Shown: positions 32,465 to 44,795, counted from the first letter of the stretch. The stretch: DNA of 64,000 bases from Favolaschia claudopus (GCA_037176885.1 JAWWNJ010000261.1:84789-148788); one strand, 5' to 3'. Translations and numbers: made by a program. Notes: generated from the letters alone by a model not told the origin.

Positions 32465-32879
32465 CATGCCCGCGACAACGGCCCGTCTTCGCCCATTGCT
32501 GCTCAAGACGCCCTCTATGACTCAGCCAGAGCCCTTTTTGCTTAGCAGAACAATGGAGCGCGAGGGGAATCTTGGCGAGCTGAGTGCAGTCAACGGTGCA
32601 CCTGTGAGGATCAGAGCGATCCCAGTTTCAAGAAAGAGTCGGAGTCAGGTCAGCAATTCAAAAGGATGTTGGCATGCCGCACCTGTTGAAAAGTAATGTT
32701 TCCTTAGTCCGAGTCTGAACGGCGTTCAGCGGGCCATAAAAGACGGAGGAAGAGAGAAGCAAAGGAAAAAGAGAATGATGGTCGTTTGGTACGCAAGACT
32801 TGCGATCTGAGCTACATTGTGGACTTCGCACTGATTTTGCGAGCACAGTCAGGCATTGGAAGACCTGTAAACTTGACAT
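32465..32879 (+). CDS. Hypothetical two-exon fragment, paralogue at 34626
   Basis: Exon 1 from ATG 32465 reads MPATTARLRPLLLKTPSMTQ and PEPFLLSRTMEREGN. An atypical donor (gtcagc, about 32648) and the acceptor ttccttag at 32708 would lead to SESERRSAGHKRRRKREAKE and KTCDLSYIVDFALILRAQSG. A diverged copy of the leader and first exon occurs at 34490-34715. No domain is recognised, and both may be remnants of one dispersed gene or element. Confidence 0.25.
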
Positions 32880-33282
32880 GATCATTGGCTCAACGAGCAC
32901 GCCGGCAACGAGAGCTCGCTGGCGATATTAGAGGCTTTGCGGTAGCCACTGGTAGTCTGGAATTTACCGCGTGGCAGGTCATAGGAGGGTCGCCTTATTA
33001 TATAATCATCGCGTTTGGCAAGTTGTTCCCACGGCAGTTCCTGCCTCTTTCAACTGCGTGGTCGCTCATTTTCCCATAGTCTGAATGGAAAGATGCATTA
33101 ATAACCATTTCTCTACACTCCCCGGAGGTTAGAATAGCTTATTTTCTGTTTTGTAGTCCAAAGACGAGTATTGTTTCTTTTCGCCGCCTTTGGCCGGCGG
33201 CGGACACCTCAAATTGAACTCATCCAAATCTCATCCGTTTCTCGAGCTTTTTTCTGGCTTCAAGTGCCGTTAATGCATTTTA
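32880..33282. other. Nothing recognised
   Basis: There is no coding signal or repeat structure visible beyond short ORFs. Confidence 0.35.
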
Positions 33283-33721
33283 CAGTGGCCGCCATTAAAA
33301 CTGCACCAAGCGGTTCTGGGGCATTCAGTGTGTCTTTTGACTCAAACAAAGTTCTGGACATGGAAAACAGGGCACTTTTCAGTGCTACACCGCACCGAGA
33401 AACGGTCTTCACAGGTCGAAAGTACTCGCAAATACGACCTCAGTCATATGTTACTTTACCTAGATTCCTACAGTTTTGGACCCGCAATGGCTGCTTGAAG
33501 ATGGTCATTTTGGTCATTTTTTGAATGACTCTGGCATTTTTAGGCCAAAATGGCCATCTTACAGCAACTATTCACTGTGGCTCGATTACCATATATGGTA
33601 ATTGGGTCGTTGGCTCAAAAATTTTCATTTCACTCAGATTTCATGTCCTGCACTTTGTTTGAGCCCAGAGACCACGTCAATGACTCGAAACGCCTTGTTG
33701 CATTGTTTTCTGCAGCCACTG
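33283..33721. mobile_element. 439 bp foldback element flanked by TA
   Basis: The ends cagtggccgccatt and gcagccactg pair, and are flanked by TA (33281-33282 and 33722-33723). Internal arms also pair (ctcaaacaaagttctggaca with the complement near 33620-33665). The centre (ggctgcttgaagatggtcat) resembles the centre of the larger foldback element at 50930-51613. Confidence 0.8.
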
Positions 33722-33907
33722 TAGATCATTTGAAAGCCTTTTGCAAAAATAAGGCGCGTAAATACGCGTCCTAGATACCAGGATGGAACGTGAGAGATTT
33801 ATGATTATATAATAAGGGGACCCGCCAATCACTAACCCCTTGGAAGTGACAGACTATTATAATACACCGTAGGTACGAGGAGTTTTGTATTTTAATGTCT
33901 GTTTATA

Positions 33908-34098
33908 AGAGACTAAGCCACTGGTGGCTATTGGTGGCTAATTTTTCTCGGGACCAGACGACAGCCTCTGGGTAGAGTAGCCACCATTTGTACGTCCTAT
34001 TGACAGGATGCAGTGGTGGCTACCTTGAGCCGGAGGCTCAAGAAACTATTGCACACGAGGAGCTACCAATAGCCACCGGTGGCTACCGCAAAGTCTCT
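33908..34098. mobile_element. 191 bp palindromic MITE
   Basis: The left end agagact...ccactggtggctattggtgg pairs with the right end agctaccaatagccaccggt...agtctct. Flanks do not give a certain duplication. Confidence 0.7.
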
Positions 34099-35105
34099 AT
34101 TGAGGATCTATTGGACATCAAGGGATATAGAGGTTGTCATAGGTCTCGAGCGCAAACGCTACGGCGGAGAGTTGAACAAGGGAACGAAGGTTAAAGCCCA
34201 GTCAAAAGCCCGCGAGATGGATTGAAATGAAACGTGACGAAATGAGCGATATTCAAACCATTTCACCGAACCACAAACAATTCCGCTTATTTGCACTGAA
34301 ATGCGTTATAGTGCGCGCTGTTTTGTAATAGTTTGAGAATTTGCACAATGCATCTCATTACATTACACACGATATCGCGAGGCATTATGGCGCTGACAGA
34401 ATACATTGGGATCGTTTGAGATGCATCTATATTACAATTGAGGACCCCCGGTCCCTGCCAGACAAACCAGCCAACATAATTTGTCTTCCCTTCATTCGTA
34501 TTGGCCAAAGGCCCCACAATGCCGTCAACCGCCCCACTATGTCGTCAGGATCTGTTGAGATTGCCCACCGCTCCACCAGACTCCACCCATGAGCTCCTTG
34601 CATTCTAACTACTGTACCACCATGCCCTCGACTGGACACCATTCACGCTCACTGTTACCTGCAACACCGTCCATGACTCGACCTGAACCTTTCTTGCTCG
34701 AAACAACGAGGAATCCAAGGGGGTGCGGGCCGGAGAAGCTGGCACACCGGGCAGGGAGGGTGGGTCGGCCGCTGGGCCAGAGAAAAAAAAAAATAATGAC
34801 CTGTTATGTTTTGGGCTTAAATGGGTCTATGAGGTTCCGGGTTGAGTAGAAACCAATTTTACCACTGTATACAGTACGTTCTGACCTCCAGGAGCCATTC
34901 GGAAGCCTGTTTCGGATTTGGAAGGGACCGGCAATCAAGTTGGCCGTATTTGGCAACGTCAATACCGAGATGTGTTGGAATTTCAAGTGGTGTTTTTGTA
35001 GTTTTAGATGAGAGATCTCACTCATAAAACACCGGGTAGATGACTTTACGAGGTTTGAGGCAAGAATTGCCTGCTGAACAGCTGTTTTTGATGGTAAATT
35101 CCATA
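34099..35105. other. Intergenic with a diverged repeat of 32341-32540
   Basis: 34490-34715 resembles 32341-32540, including MPSTGHHSRSLLPATPSMTR and PEPFLLE read from ATG 34622. About 58 bp at 34729-34786 (ggccggagaagctggcacac...) is repeated in complement at 56520-56585. No full gene was seen. Confidence 0.4.
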
Positions 35106-35231
35106 CAGTGGCGGCGCCATCTGATGCCACCCCTAAAAATAGAACAGCCTATTTCTGGAACTGTTGATGCAAATGGAGTCGATTGGGGTCACATCAATTT
35201 TTTGGGGGTGGCATCAGATGGCACCGCCCTG
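35106..35231. mobile_element. 126 bp MITE flanked by TA
   Basis: The ends cagtggcggcgccatctgat and, in complement, cagggcggtgccatctgatg pair over ~28 bp. TA lies on both sides (35104-35105 and 35232-35233). The CAGTGG start is shared with the foldback elements at 33283 and, in degraded form, 50930. Confidence 0.88.
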
Positions 35232-35512
35232 TATATGGACGTCACGTGGTAGGGTGGTTCCCGGCGAAGGGTCTCTAACAAAAAAAAGCAGCGTGAGGTG
35301 TTTTTTTTTCGGTTTCAGTACCCCCTTGGAGGAATCCCGAGTCCGACACAAATGTCAACAGGAATTCGGCTCAGGTTTTAAACTCAAAGGGCAGCTTCAG
35401 CAATTTGACCATTTCAAAAAACAACCTCGATCAAGACCTCGGAGACAGGCCACTTGAACATTCATGCCTCAAGCCATTACTAATTACATAATTAAATAAT
35501 TAATAGGCCCAA

Positions 35513-35765
35513 GGTCAAGAAGGTCAACCCCCCCTTGACCTGACCTTGACCTGACCCTTGACCCTCGGGTCAGGTCAAGTAGTGACCTCCGCAACCCTGC
35601 AGCCTATCAGTAGGAAGCCGCGAGGTCGACAGCCAGCGGCGTTTTGATATTGCAAGCTAAGATTGTCAACGATGCGAAGATGCCGTGCTCAGCCTTAATC
35701 CAAAGGGAAACCGTGTATCCCGTAGCGAAGCACGGGCTCACTTGACTTGACTTGACTTGACTTGA
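35513..35765. repeat. TGACC-rich and (CTTGA)n simple repeats
   Basis: 35513-35587 is built from ttgacc/tgacct words, and 35741-35765 is five copies of cttga. Confidence 0.85.
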
Positions 35766-36382
35766 AGTTCTATTATATGCCGTACCTGGCCAGTAGTGAG
35801 GCTATGCGGCAGTACAAGAGGGGAGGTTAAGGTTACATGATCACTGGTAGGTTACGGGACGATTGTGGTAAACAGAAAGGAAATGGAAATTTGGTATCTT
35901 GTAAGGAAAATGGTATGACGAGGAGAGACGTGAACGTGTGAATGAGGAACTAGTGTATGTAGGAGAGTGAGGTACTATAATGGGGTTGCGTGAATCAGAA
36001 ACGAAGATCGCGAAAGGGAGAGAGAGATTATTTAATGAGCGTGTTGTTGAATGAACGGAAGGGGATGAATTGAAGACTTATCCAAAGACTCATGCAGATC
36101 CTTCATTCGCCCCGCGAGCGTCACCAGCAACTCCTTGCGCTTAGGACACGAATACGAATCAGCGCGATGCTTGCCGAGCTGGCCTTGGAACTGACAAGTT
36201 GAATCTTCTGCCGAGGAAGTGCCGAGGATCACCTGTCAGGCGCCGAAGTCCGATCAGATTTTCTCCCAAATGAGGTCAATCAGTGATGGATAATCATTTT
36301 GCTGGCAGGTTTGGTGCACGGCATGTGCATAGGCAGCAAAGAAAGTTGAACCATGGCTTGAATTTGTATGGGCGATATACTA
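35766..36382. other. No confident gene
   Basis: A minus ORF at 36032-36232 reads CQFQGQLGKHRADSYSC followed by PKRKELL. This is a possible decayed zinc-knuckle (the second Cys would be Gln), so it could be a retroelement Gag scrap, but the evidence is thin. Confidence 0.25.
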
Positions 36383-36591
36383 GAGGGTTTGCGAAGAGCC
36401 ATTGGAGCCATTGAATGGCTACCGATTTCCGTATTAGGAAAGTTTGATGGGCTAAACTTTTATGTCGAAGTCAAGAAGAGCTATTTGGAATGAAAATTGG
36501 ATGCTGAGACCGGGGGTAGCTTTCGTCAATACGCCGGAATTCGGGCACTTGCGTAGCCATTAGCCATTCAATGGCTGCATCGCAAACAGGC
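36383..36591. mobile_element. 210 bp MITE, copy 2, flanked by TA
   Basis: It is homologous end to end with 25742-25951, has the same inverted ends, and is flanked by TA (36381-36382 and 36592-36593). Confidence 0.85.
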
Positions 36592-39160
36592 TACTGTGCA
36601 AAAATTCACTACAGTTTACAGGGTTTTTGTACACAACTTACATTGTTGGCAGCAACTTTATTTGCTTACATCTCGAGGTTGGTTACATCTGCTCTTTTGG
36701 TTGCATCTTGCTTACATCTCCGAGTTGGTTGCATCTCATCCCAGGCTTGACATTTAGGAGGTAAAACGATCCGCCATCTGATTTTGATCTGACCCCCGTT
36801 CGGCTTGTTCAACAGGACTTTCGGGCGACTGTGGAAGGGCAGGCAGACATTCAGAGAAAATACAGATCTCCTTGCACTAGTATTGGGATAACGCTTGAGG
36901 GGATCTGTGGGGAAAAGGCAGCAGCAACTCTGTCTCTGCACAAAAAATGAACATACTGATCGGTGCCTCTGAATATCGAGGTAAGTGTACTTTGCCTTGT
37001 GAAAGTAATGATTTTTCGAACCTTTCTTCGCTCCTCTCTTAGCTCACGTCCGTTGTGAGTATTGTTTGACAGGACATTGTTGGATAACCCGCGATTTGTG
37101 CCTTTGCCGAACCTGCCATGATGCCGTCGATGTCGGCATGCAGCTGCGATCATCAGCGAAACAGAGGTTACCTTGCTTGACAAGGTCTCTCCAACCTCAT
37201 AATTAGCTAAGCAGCACATCGGATGTAACCCATTGATGCCCGTTTTCTCCCGACGCACAGCTTTCCAAAGGCTCCAAAATATTGATCTCATCAGATCTCT
37301 CTCAGCGCTCAACAAGCGCTTAACCTGAACGCAAAGTTAACGCTCAACACTCAACAGCGCTCTCCCTGCTCAGGACATCTAATAGCTATGGTCACGATTG
37401 TGCGACTTCCCTGCATCTACCCCCGGGCCACCTGCTGTGTCTTTCTATCTCAGGGTCTCAACCAAAAAACCAATATCTTTCAAGTTCCGACACTTCCGAA
37501 ATCTGGAAAGTTGAAACGGTTCTGAGGTCTGAACATCTTCGGCCTTCAGCTTCATGCTACCTAAGGCCCCAATTGGGCCCGTGGGTAAAATCCTCAGAAG
37601 TAACTGGAGCAACAGTAAATCGGCAATCCGAGCTCTTCTGAACCGGATGAGACCAAGGCATTCTTGCAGCTTCAAGCTCTCATTGTGCGGCCCGTGATGC
37701 TCCTGCACCACATATACCCGCTCCCGTCGCTCTCCTATGCACGCCTTGCCTCAGCCTGGACCGTCACCATTGCGAGGTTGTGTCTATTCGGAGGTGGTCT
37801 TTTGGTCGAGGTAAGCTATCTCGTTTCTGCTCACCCATACACATGGCTCAACACATAGCTCAACAACTTGACCAGAAAAATGACCATGAGGTTGTTGTCA
37901 TCGCACCTCTGGACGAAAATACGACCTCTGGACTAGCGTATGTCATGCTGCTTTCTATCTTTCCCTTTTGCTCATCTCCGAGTTCCAGCTTCACATGTCT
38001 ATCATGCCCATGAGCAATGCTCGCCATATGTAATCCCTCTATTCATACACCTATCCTCAGCTCTGACATTCACCGACAGACTCGGCTGCACCTTCGCTCG
38101 GTCGTTGAATCTGATACACGTCCAGCGATTTCCCCATTATATTTGCCTTGTACAACAAACACATTCCGCATCGCCGGCCAAGACCGAAACCATTCGATAT
38201 GCTGGGGGCGCAGTGGCAGCGCGGGCCAGTGTTCATCGAACATTCATCTGCGATTGGATGTCAGTGAGCACGCGCGAGTAGGTAGGGCAAAGAAAAAGTG
38301 AGAAAGTAGCGGTGAGGAGGTAGATAATGAGCAAAAGGAAAGGAAAAGGGGACAGCGAAGATGGAGAGAAAAGGTTCACTCACCGCACAGAGGCCCGGGA
38401 GTTTGAGTCCGGGAGCCTGAGTCCGTAAGGCTGAGCTCGTCTATAAAATTGCAGACTGACTGCAGACTGACTGCCGCCTGGCTGGAGCCAAAGCCGCCGG
38501 TCCCGTACGATTACCAGAGGTTGGCGCGTTGGATGGAGTCAGCAGAGGCTCATAACGTAGGGGACGCGGCACTTGTTGAACTCGATGGGCCCGTGGAGAT
38601 GTCGTCGTCGTCGTCGTGACTCGTCGGTGTCGACGTTGGTCACGGGTGCGGCTCTCTTTGATTTCAAACCACCACTTCACCACCACCGACAACCACAAAG
38701 TCAATTACGGAGGGTGCTTCTCATTTTCGTTGTTGAGTCCTGCCATCTGGTCTCCAAGCCGCCTCCCTGGTAAACTGCAATCAGTATGTCGGATTCAAAT
38801 TTCGCGACACTGATAGTCTGATACTTAGAGCAAGAGCAAAGAACCCTATGCTAGTGCACGCCGGTGCTCGCAATAAGTAAACGTACCTTCAGCCTACTAG
38901 TCGACTGTAGCTTTTCTTGCAGGTTGTACTATATTCAAGCTCAATTGATGTATTCAATCATAGAATTCTCCGATCTCGGTGGACTTTCTTGCGATCGCGA
39001 CGTAACGAAAACGCAACCATTGAACCCAATCCACATTTCAAAGCACTATTCGGATGTGTAGCGGGTAAGTGTGCCTTACAGACAATGTATGGTTTTGTTC
39101 GCGGCGAATTATTACTAAGTATTTATTTCCAGTGCTTTTTCCCCTCCCAGTCAAAGGATT
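36592..39160. other. No confident gene; short repeats
   Basis: 36660-36745 has four loose repeats of gcttacatctc / ggttgcatct. 38446-38470 repeats gcagactgact. Minus ORF 36851-37315 and plus ORFs at 37664-38300 and 38573-38813 have no recognisable domain. Confidence 0.35.
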
Positions 39161-40983
39161 CACGACGATTCTGACACTTTTATCTTTTTCGGCGAATTCG
39201 TACGTAAAATTCGCCTGTTCGACTGCCCTCTTCGGAAGCTCTGGCTAACCGTAGCCGGGCTGCAGACAGGTCGCGACTCGGATGCAACCAGGCAGCGCGC
39301 GAAACATGCGAGTCCCGACCCGCAGCCTGGCGGTAACGAGACAGGCCGCTGTCGTAGGACTCCTTTATCGACTCTGTACCCATTGTAAGTACCAGCCAAG
39401 CTTTTTCTCCCACTTTCCACTGACTCGGCTACTCCTTAGATCTGTGAAGGCGGTTCCGATTCTCTGTTATTGTTCCTGCATGCTTCTTTACAGTAATTAC
39501 GCAACCTTTTCTTCTCGGCAGATTTTTACCTAAATAAGTTCCCTATCTACCAGACTGATTCTTAGCTTCAGCACCTTCTTGGCTAGAAACTCAGTGTATT
39601 GATCGGTCCTTTGGGAAGAGTTTTCGGAATTTGGTGAGCATTGAGTCTTTTCCTTGTTAATTTTCTTCTGCAACCTGATTGAAACTGCGCTGCGACAAGT
39701 CGGCTTCAACGGCTGAACATGACCACGATCGGGCTGCATCCTGACTGCTGTCGATAGTGGACCGCTTACCAACTTCGAACTGAATGCTGTCTGTCTGCAG
39801 ACGGGCTTCCATGCTCTTGGAAGTTAAAGAAATCGTGTTGAGTAACTTTTGCATCAAGGTGTTCTCACGCTGAACGCCGTCGAGCTGCTACTTGCTACCA
39901 TAATGTCCTTGTTTATCGTCAAGATTTCGTCCTTGTCCGACATTAAGGTACCTCGTCAACTGCAAGCCGTCCACCTTTGGTACTGTTCCATCGGCCTCCT
40001 TCCTCAGATTGATTGATACTGACAAGGCTCTTCCTATTGTTTCGACAAATCCCCGACACGCTCCTCTGAATCGGAGCCGCAAGATTGCCGTGAACTTCCA
40101 GTGTAGGGTTTTCACTGGATAAGACTTAGGATAAATTCATGGTTCTTTCTTATTGCTTCCGCTGATTCCCGCAACGATCCGCACTTTTTATTGTCTCGGT
40201 GAGTTTTTACATAATTAAATTCCCGTACTTCTGCGGACGATCAAGGACCCTACAGATGGCAAATTGGATCCAATGGCTGGATTTAAACACGGCTGGGCTG
40301 CATCCTGACTGCTCACCGAACTGTGAGCCTCCATTCTAGAACTCGCTTTCAGGAACTCACATTTTGTTGCGAGAAGCTCGAATTGAATTACTAATGTTGT
40401 GATTTAGATTCAACTACTCAAATTTCGGAGTTGAATTCAACGTACAGATCGGTTTGAGCACCGTGAAAGCTATACCCTCATGATTAGATGTATTCCAAGG
40501 AATAATATTACTTGCAACACGTTCACAGATATTTTGTATTGCTAATGTTCTGAGCTGTATGCAGCCTGGCTGCATCCTGTCGCCAGCCCGGCTGCAGCCT
40601 GACTGCAGGATAATTTCCGCCAAGCTGAAACTAATAGTTTCGGTGTCAGAGCGGAAATTGATGCTGAATCTTATTGTTCCAGCGTCGCTGAAATCAATAC
40701 TGAACTTATCAGAATCAGACTCAGATTCAGCAGTTCTGAATTTTTGAGTCTCATGGTTACTGAAATGGGTATTGAGATTCAAAAAAATCTGTCACAGTTT
40801 CAGCCCAATGGACACTCAAACTCTCAGTTGCGATTCCAGACCAGCTGAATTTATCACGGAAACTCAAAATCTCCTCAACGGATTCAGTAGAACGAAATTT
40901 GAAAAATTCAGACCCAAATTCAGCGCGGAATGAATTCCAAAGTTTCCTCTACAAGTTCAGTGTGACGGAAATTTTATTTTTCC
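39161..40983. other. No confident gene; recurring ggctgcatcctgact words
   Basis: Variants of cgggctgcatcctgactgct occur near 39260, 39728, 40290 and 40565-40605. 40640-40940 repeats gattcagc/attcag words. These look like degraded tandem or dispersed repeats. It ends where the Helitron helicase is cut at about 40984. Confidence 0.4.
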
Positions 40984-42978
40984 CGGTGTGTGATTCAATG
41001 GAATCGTTGATAGCGTCGATTGGATAATACAAGGCTTCGGATGGTCCCGTCGCGACGGGTGGGAATTGGTGAAAATCTCCGCATACTATCAAATTAACCG
41101 CACCAAAAGATTGGTCGGTTCCCCTTCCCTTGGCGATGCTGATGTTTCGTGACAGTAATGCAAGAAATTCTTTTGCAAGCATGGAGACTTCGTCCAACAC
41201 AAGATATTCAATACATTTCCAGAATCCCTAGACATTTTTAGTTTGTGATATGAGAATCTCGATAAATAGATGACTGACTCGCAACTTTTCTTTAGCTTCG
41301 TCACTCATAGATTGGCCATTCACGGAGATTCCGCCAACTACGTGTGTAGTTTTGCCGTCGATGACAGATGCTGCTATTCCCGTGTACGCCGCTTTCAGCA
41401 GCATATGTGGGACACCGCGGTCAGCGAATGTCTTTGTCACAGTGGTTATGACCTTAGATTTCCCGGTACCACCTTCTCCGTGCAAGAGCATCCGCAATGA
41501 CGGAGGTTCGTTTCCCGCCAGCTTATGATCTAAGTGCCACACGATGATATCGTATGCTCGTCGTTGATCTGGCTGTAACTGATCGGGATCTGCTGGCTGA
41601 AGAGTCTCAATTGTCGAATTCAATATCGGAAGCATGTCAACCGTGGGGTCTGATGCTATCTCGGTCTGAAAGAGAGCGTCCGAGGCCACAACATCCCCTC
41701 TCTCCTCAGTGTCTGGGTCACGAGTATACTGCGGCGGCACATTGAGCTGCTGTACGTCGCGATCCATTTGTTCTCTCCACTTAATCAGGTTGGATAAATC
41801 AGCTCCGGTTGCGCACGCTACTGACGGTCCGGGTGTCACATCCCAACGAGAACAGTCGTTGGGGAAAATTTTTGCCATCCGCGCAATCTCCACCGCCATT
41901 CTTCCGTGCTGGAATTCCCGCCAGAGATATTGTAGTTCATTTGCTGAGGTTTAGCGGCATATCCGGCCACATAAAATGTTGTATTCATTGTGTCCCGTCC
42001 ATTCGTGAGCAACTTTGCATCATTATTGCACCGAACATTGACCAGTATGCCCGGAATCCAGCCGTTCATGAACTCGTAGACTCTTCTTTGACCCCAATTT
42101 CCGCCTTCAATAAAATCCTTTTCGTGGCAAGTGAAGGGTGCTCTTCGCTTGCATCGCAACCCCCCGGATTTGCTAACAATCAAGCATCGCCGGACTTGGC
42201 AGGAGTGAACCTGTTCAGTACCAGCGAGTCGTAGCTCAAAAGCCTTCAATTGTCGATCATAATCTGGCGCCGTGGGATGGGGGGGGGGGGGGGGGGGGGG
42301 ATTGTATGCGATATCCTTCTCCACAGGTATGCTTTTAACAGATTGAGCTGTTTCGAGGCCCGGTAAATGAGCTCGTAAATTTGCCTGTATGTACGCCGCA
42401 ATACGTGTTCGGAATGGTTCTTGCTTTAATAGCTCGACCATTTGGTCGGGATTCGGTGCGTGTTTTAGCCCAACAAGAAGATGCAAATGCAATGAAGCCC
42501 TGTTTTGTGCTTCAACAAATCCAAAATAGGCTGCAACTTCGCACAAAATCCCCATGGAACTTTGCACTTGAAACGGGGTCACTTCAATTCCAAACAAGAC
42601 CTCGAGAATTGTACGGATCGTAAAGTGAAAAAACTTTGCTGCTGCGTATGGATCAGCTGCAATATTTTGCGCCCGTTTCTCGCCGTCCGGGCCTAACACA
42701 GCCATGAATTTATCAAGATCAATGTCTTCTCCTGCAAAGATCTGGGCAATTGGATCGTGAATATCGACAGGATCAATGGTGATCCATAGATTCCAGGGTC
42801 GAAGGTAGACTGGCGTTGACCACAGCTGACCGCGTAATGACGTGCGAGACTGGTTGGAGCCCTTGACTCGCCCAGCTGTTGAATGGACATGCTGCCGCAA
42901 CAACTTCACGGTCGGGTCCGAAATAGGCAATCCCTGTTCTTCCTCGCGACAAGCTTGCTCAGAGTGTATTTTATACAT
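40984..42978 (-). pseudogene. Helitron Rep-helicase, both ends truncated
   Basis: The Rep (HUH nuclease) domain reads RPWNLWITIDPVDIHDPIAQ, FHFTIRTILEVLFG, the HUH-type LHLHLLVGL near 42480, and FYVAGYAAKPQ near 41970. The last gives a Y-x3-Y pair that could be the catalytic tyrosines. Rep then joins almost directly to the helicase with a frame change near 41900, skipping the usual middle region. Walker A is LLHGEGGTGKSKVIT near 41480. A 51 bp GT-AG intron (41228-41278) leads to the Walker B type LDEVSMLAKEF and GDFHQFPPVA. Homology ends at about 40984, so the C-terminal helicase motifs are missing. A homopolymer encodes a proline run at 42279-42300. Helitrons move by rolling-circle replication. 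Confidence 0.9.
42279..42300. repeat. 22 nt poly-G run inside the Rep domain
   Basis: On the coding (minus) strand it is a C run giving consecutive prolines between IAYN and HPTAPDYD. Run length decides the reading frame, so the apparent openness of this ORF should be treated with care. Confidence 0.9.
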
Positions 42979-43395
42979 TAAATACAGTGAAAAATACGTG
43001 TATTATACGTATAATACCTCGAAAAGTTTTCGCCTGCGGCGCCAGTATTATACGTAAAATACAGGCCTGTATTTCAATACCTGGCGGCCGCGCAGCGGCC
43101 GTGTATCATACACCGGCAAAATCTTTCAATACCCAGCCCTACCCCCTTGGCCTCCCCACCTCTGACATGTGACGTAACAAATTGTTCCTTTTTTGGTCAA
43201 CTGATCCTAAAGTGATTTTGGTGATGAATGGCGAACGACCTACCAATCGTGCCGACTATCATACTGTAGTACCGAGGCATAGGGGCGTGCGGGCATTCGT
43301 GAAGCAATGTTGGCCGGACATCGATGGTCCGAGTCGCGAAAGGGGCAGAGTGGAGTATTTACTAGTGTTTGCACCTCACTCTCTTCCGAACCACC
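42979..43395. other. AT-rich inverted motifs, then F-box promoter region
   Basis: 42970-43075 contains gtattatacgt repeated in both orientations and aggcctgtattt, a small palindromic cluster that may be an element end. The right part leads into the F-box start. Confidence 0.4.
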
Positions 43396-44730
43396 ATGTC
43401 AAATGTCTCGACTGTTAACAAGCTGCTCGAGCAAATTCAAGCGCTTCCAGTGGCGATAGAAGAACAAAAACGAGTACTGTTCGACCTCGAACAAAGAAGG
43501 AGTAACGCTCGAATGACCCTAAATTCCTACCTCGATCCAATGGCCCGTTTGCCACTAGAGATTCAGTCGCAGATATTTTTTGATGTCGAGCCGGGAACCG
43601 CGTCAAAGGTACCGCATTCGCTAGCGGCACCAATGGTCTTCCTTACTATCTCTCGGCTTTGGCATGCCATCGCCCTTGCCATCCCTCGTTTGTGGACTAC
43701 ATTGGAGATAGAGGCGTTGCCACGCAGGGCTGGTTATATAGAACTTTGCAATCGCTGGATCCAGCGCACTCAGAGTCTTCCCTTGTTGCTCTCTTTGGAA
43801 GGAGCTCGTGGATCCCTGCTGCTCGATCCCAACACTCAGGACTTGGTGACCCGCCATAGAGATCGACTGGAGAGTTTAAATCTGGGACTATCCGTCACGC
43901 GCTGGGATAATTTATATCCAGAGCGCCGAATACTTGTTCGAGGACCGTTCCCAGCCCTGCGAACCCTTCGCGTTCATGCAAATGAGGGGATATCCTTCTC
44001 GAAGGTGGATGAGTGGCTCGATCTGTTAATTGCGGCTCCCGCACTAACAACGTGCACTTTTGATAACATGTCGTTCAATGGCATGACTACTCTAGGTGTA
44101 CTCCAGCTCACCGTTTAGTCCACCCAGCTCTTCGATATCTCTGTTTCGGGGAAGCATATAGCTTCAGTTCACGTCTTAACCATGGTAACACGGCCACTTT
44201 GTTGAAATATGTCACGCTTCCCGCGCTCCAAACGCTCCGAATAACCAATCTGGACATCAAGGAAAGCGAATTTATTTCTTTCCTCACTCGCTCCTCGCCG
44301 CCTTTACGCTCGTTGTCACTGGTTTTCAATCAGCGATGGCCCCCACAGTTCATGAGTGCGATTTTCAAGTCAATGCCTACCCTCACGAGATCGGAACTCG
44401 TTAGGGCATCCTGGAGCGATCCCAATTTTATGCTTACACTATTGACGGCGGCGCAGGATGGTGCCCTTCCTCTCCTTCACACCCTCAGGGTCGTCATGCA
44501 CGCTGTGCGGCCGTAGAAAATTGATTACCTGCGTCTATCTAGCATTCTCCGCACTCGGCGCACGACTCAACAAACACCGCTTGCGGTTTTTCAACTCTGC
44601 TTTCCTTCGAAAGACGTTGAAATCGCTAAGGAGTCACTGAATGAAGAGGCTCTGGCAGCGTTTCGTCAACTAGCTCAAGATGGGCTAGACATACATATAG
44701 GACCTAAGGGGCAGAACTTGGTACTCTGAT
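43396..44730 (+). pseudogene. F-box/LRR-like protein, two lesions
   Basis: The likely start is MSNVSTVNKLLEQIQALPVA with a coiled-coil-like EEQKRVLFDLEQRRSNARMT. The F-box follows at LDPMARLPLEIQSQIFF (residues ~47-63). Leucine-rich segments include RLWTTLEIEALPRRAGYIEL, HRDRLESLNLGLSVTRWDN and PALRTLRVHANEGISF. The frame ends at a TAG (about 44116) but continues one frame over as HPALRYLCFGEAYSFSS and LPALQTLRITNLDIKESEF. An in-frame TAG at 44514-44516 precedes YLRLSSILRTRRTTQQTPLA and the tail ending GPKGQNLVL. The family links substrates to SCF ubiquitin ligase. The length (~440 residues) is normal. Either a recent pseudogene or two sequence errors would explain it. Confidence 0.75.
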
Positions 44731-44795
44731 AGTCGTAGCCTGTAAGCTCCCTTTTTTACGGCTCATGTACTATGTCTGTACTGTAGCTGGGGGGG

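Noticed and set aside
37445..37711. 88-residue minus ORF
   Set aside because: Leucine-rich but without LRR spacing; no support from splice sites or repeats.
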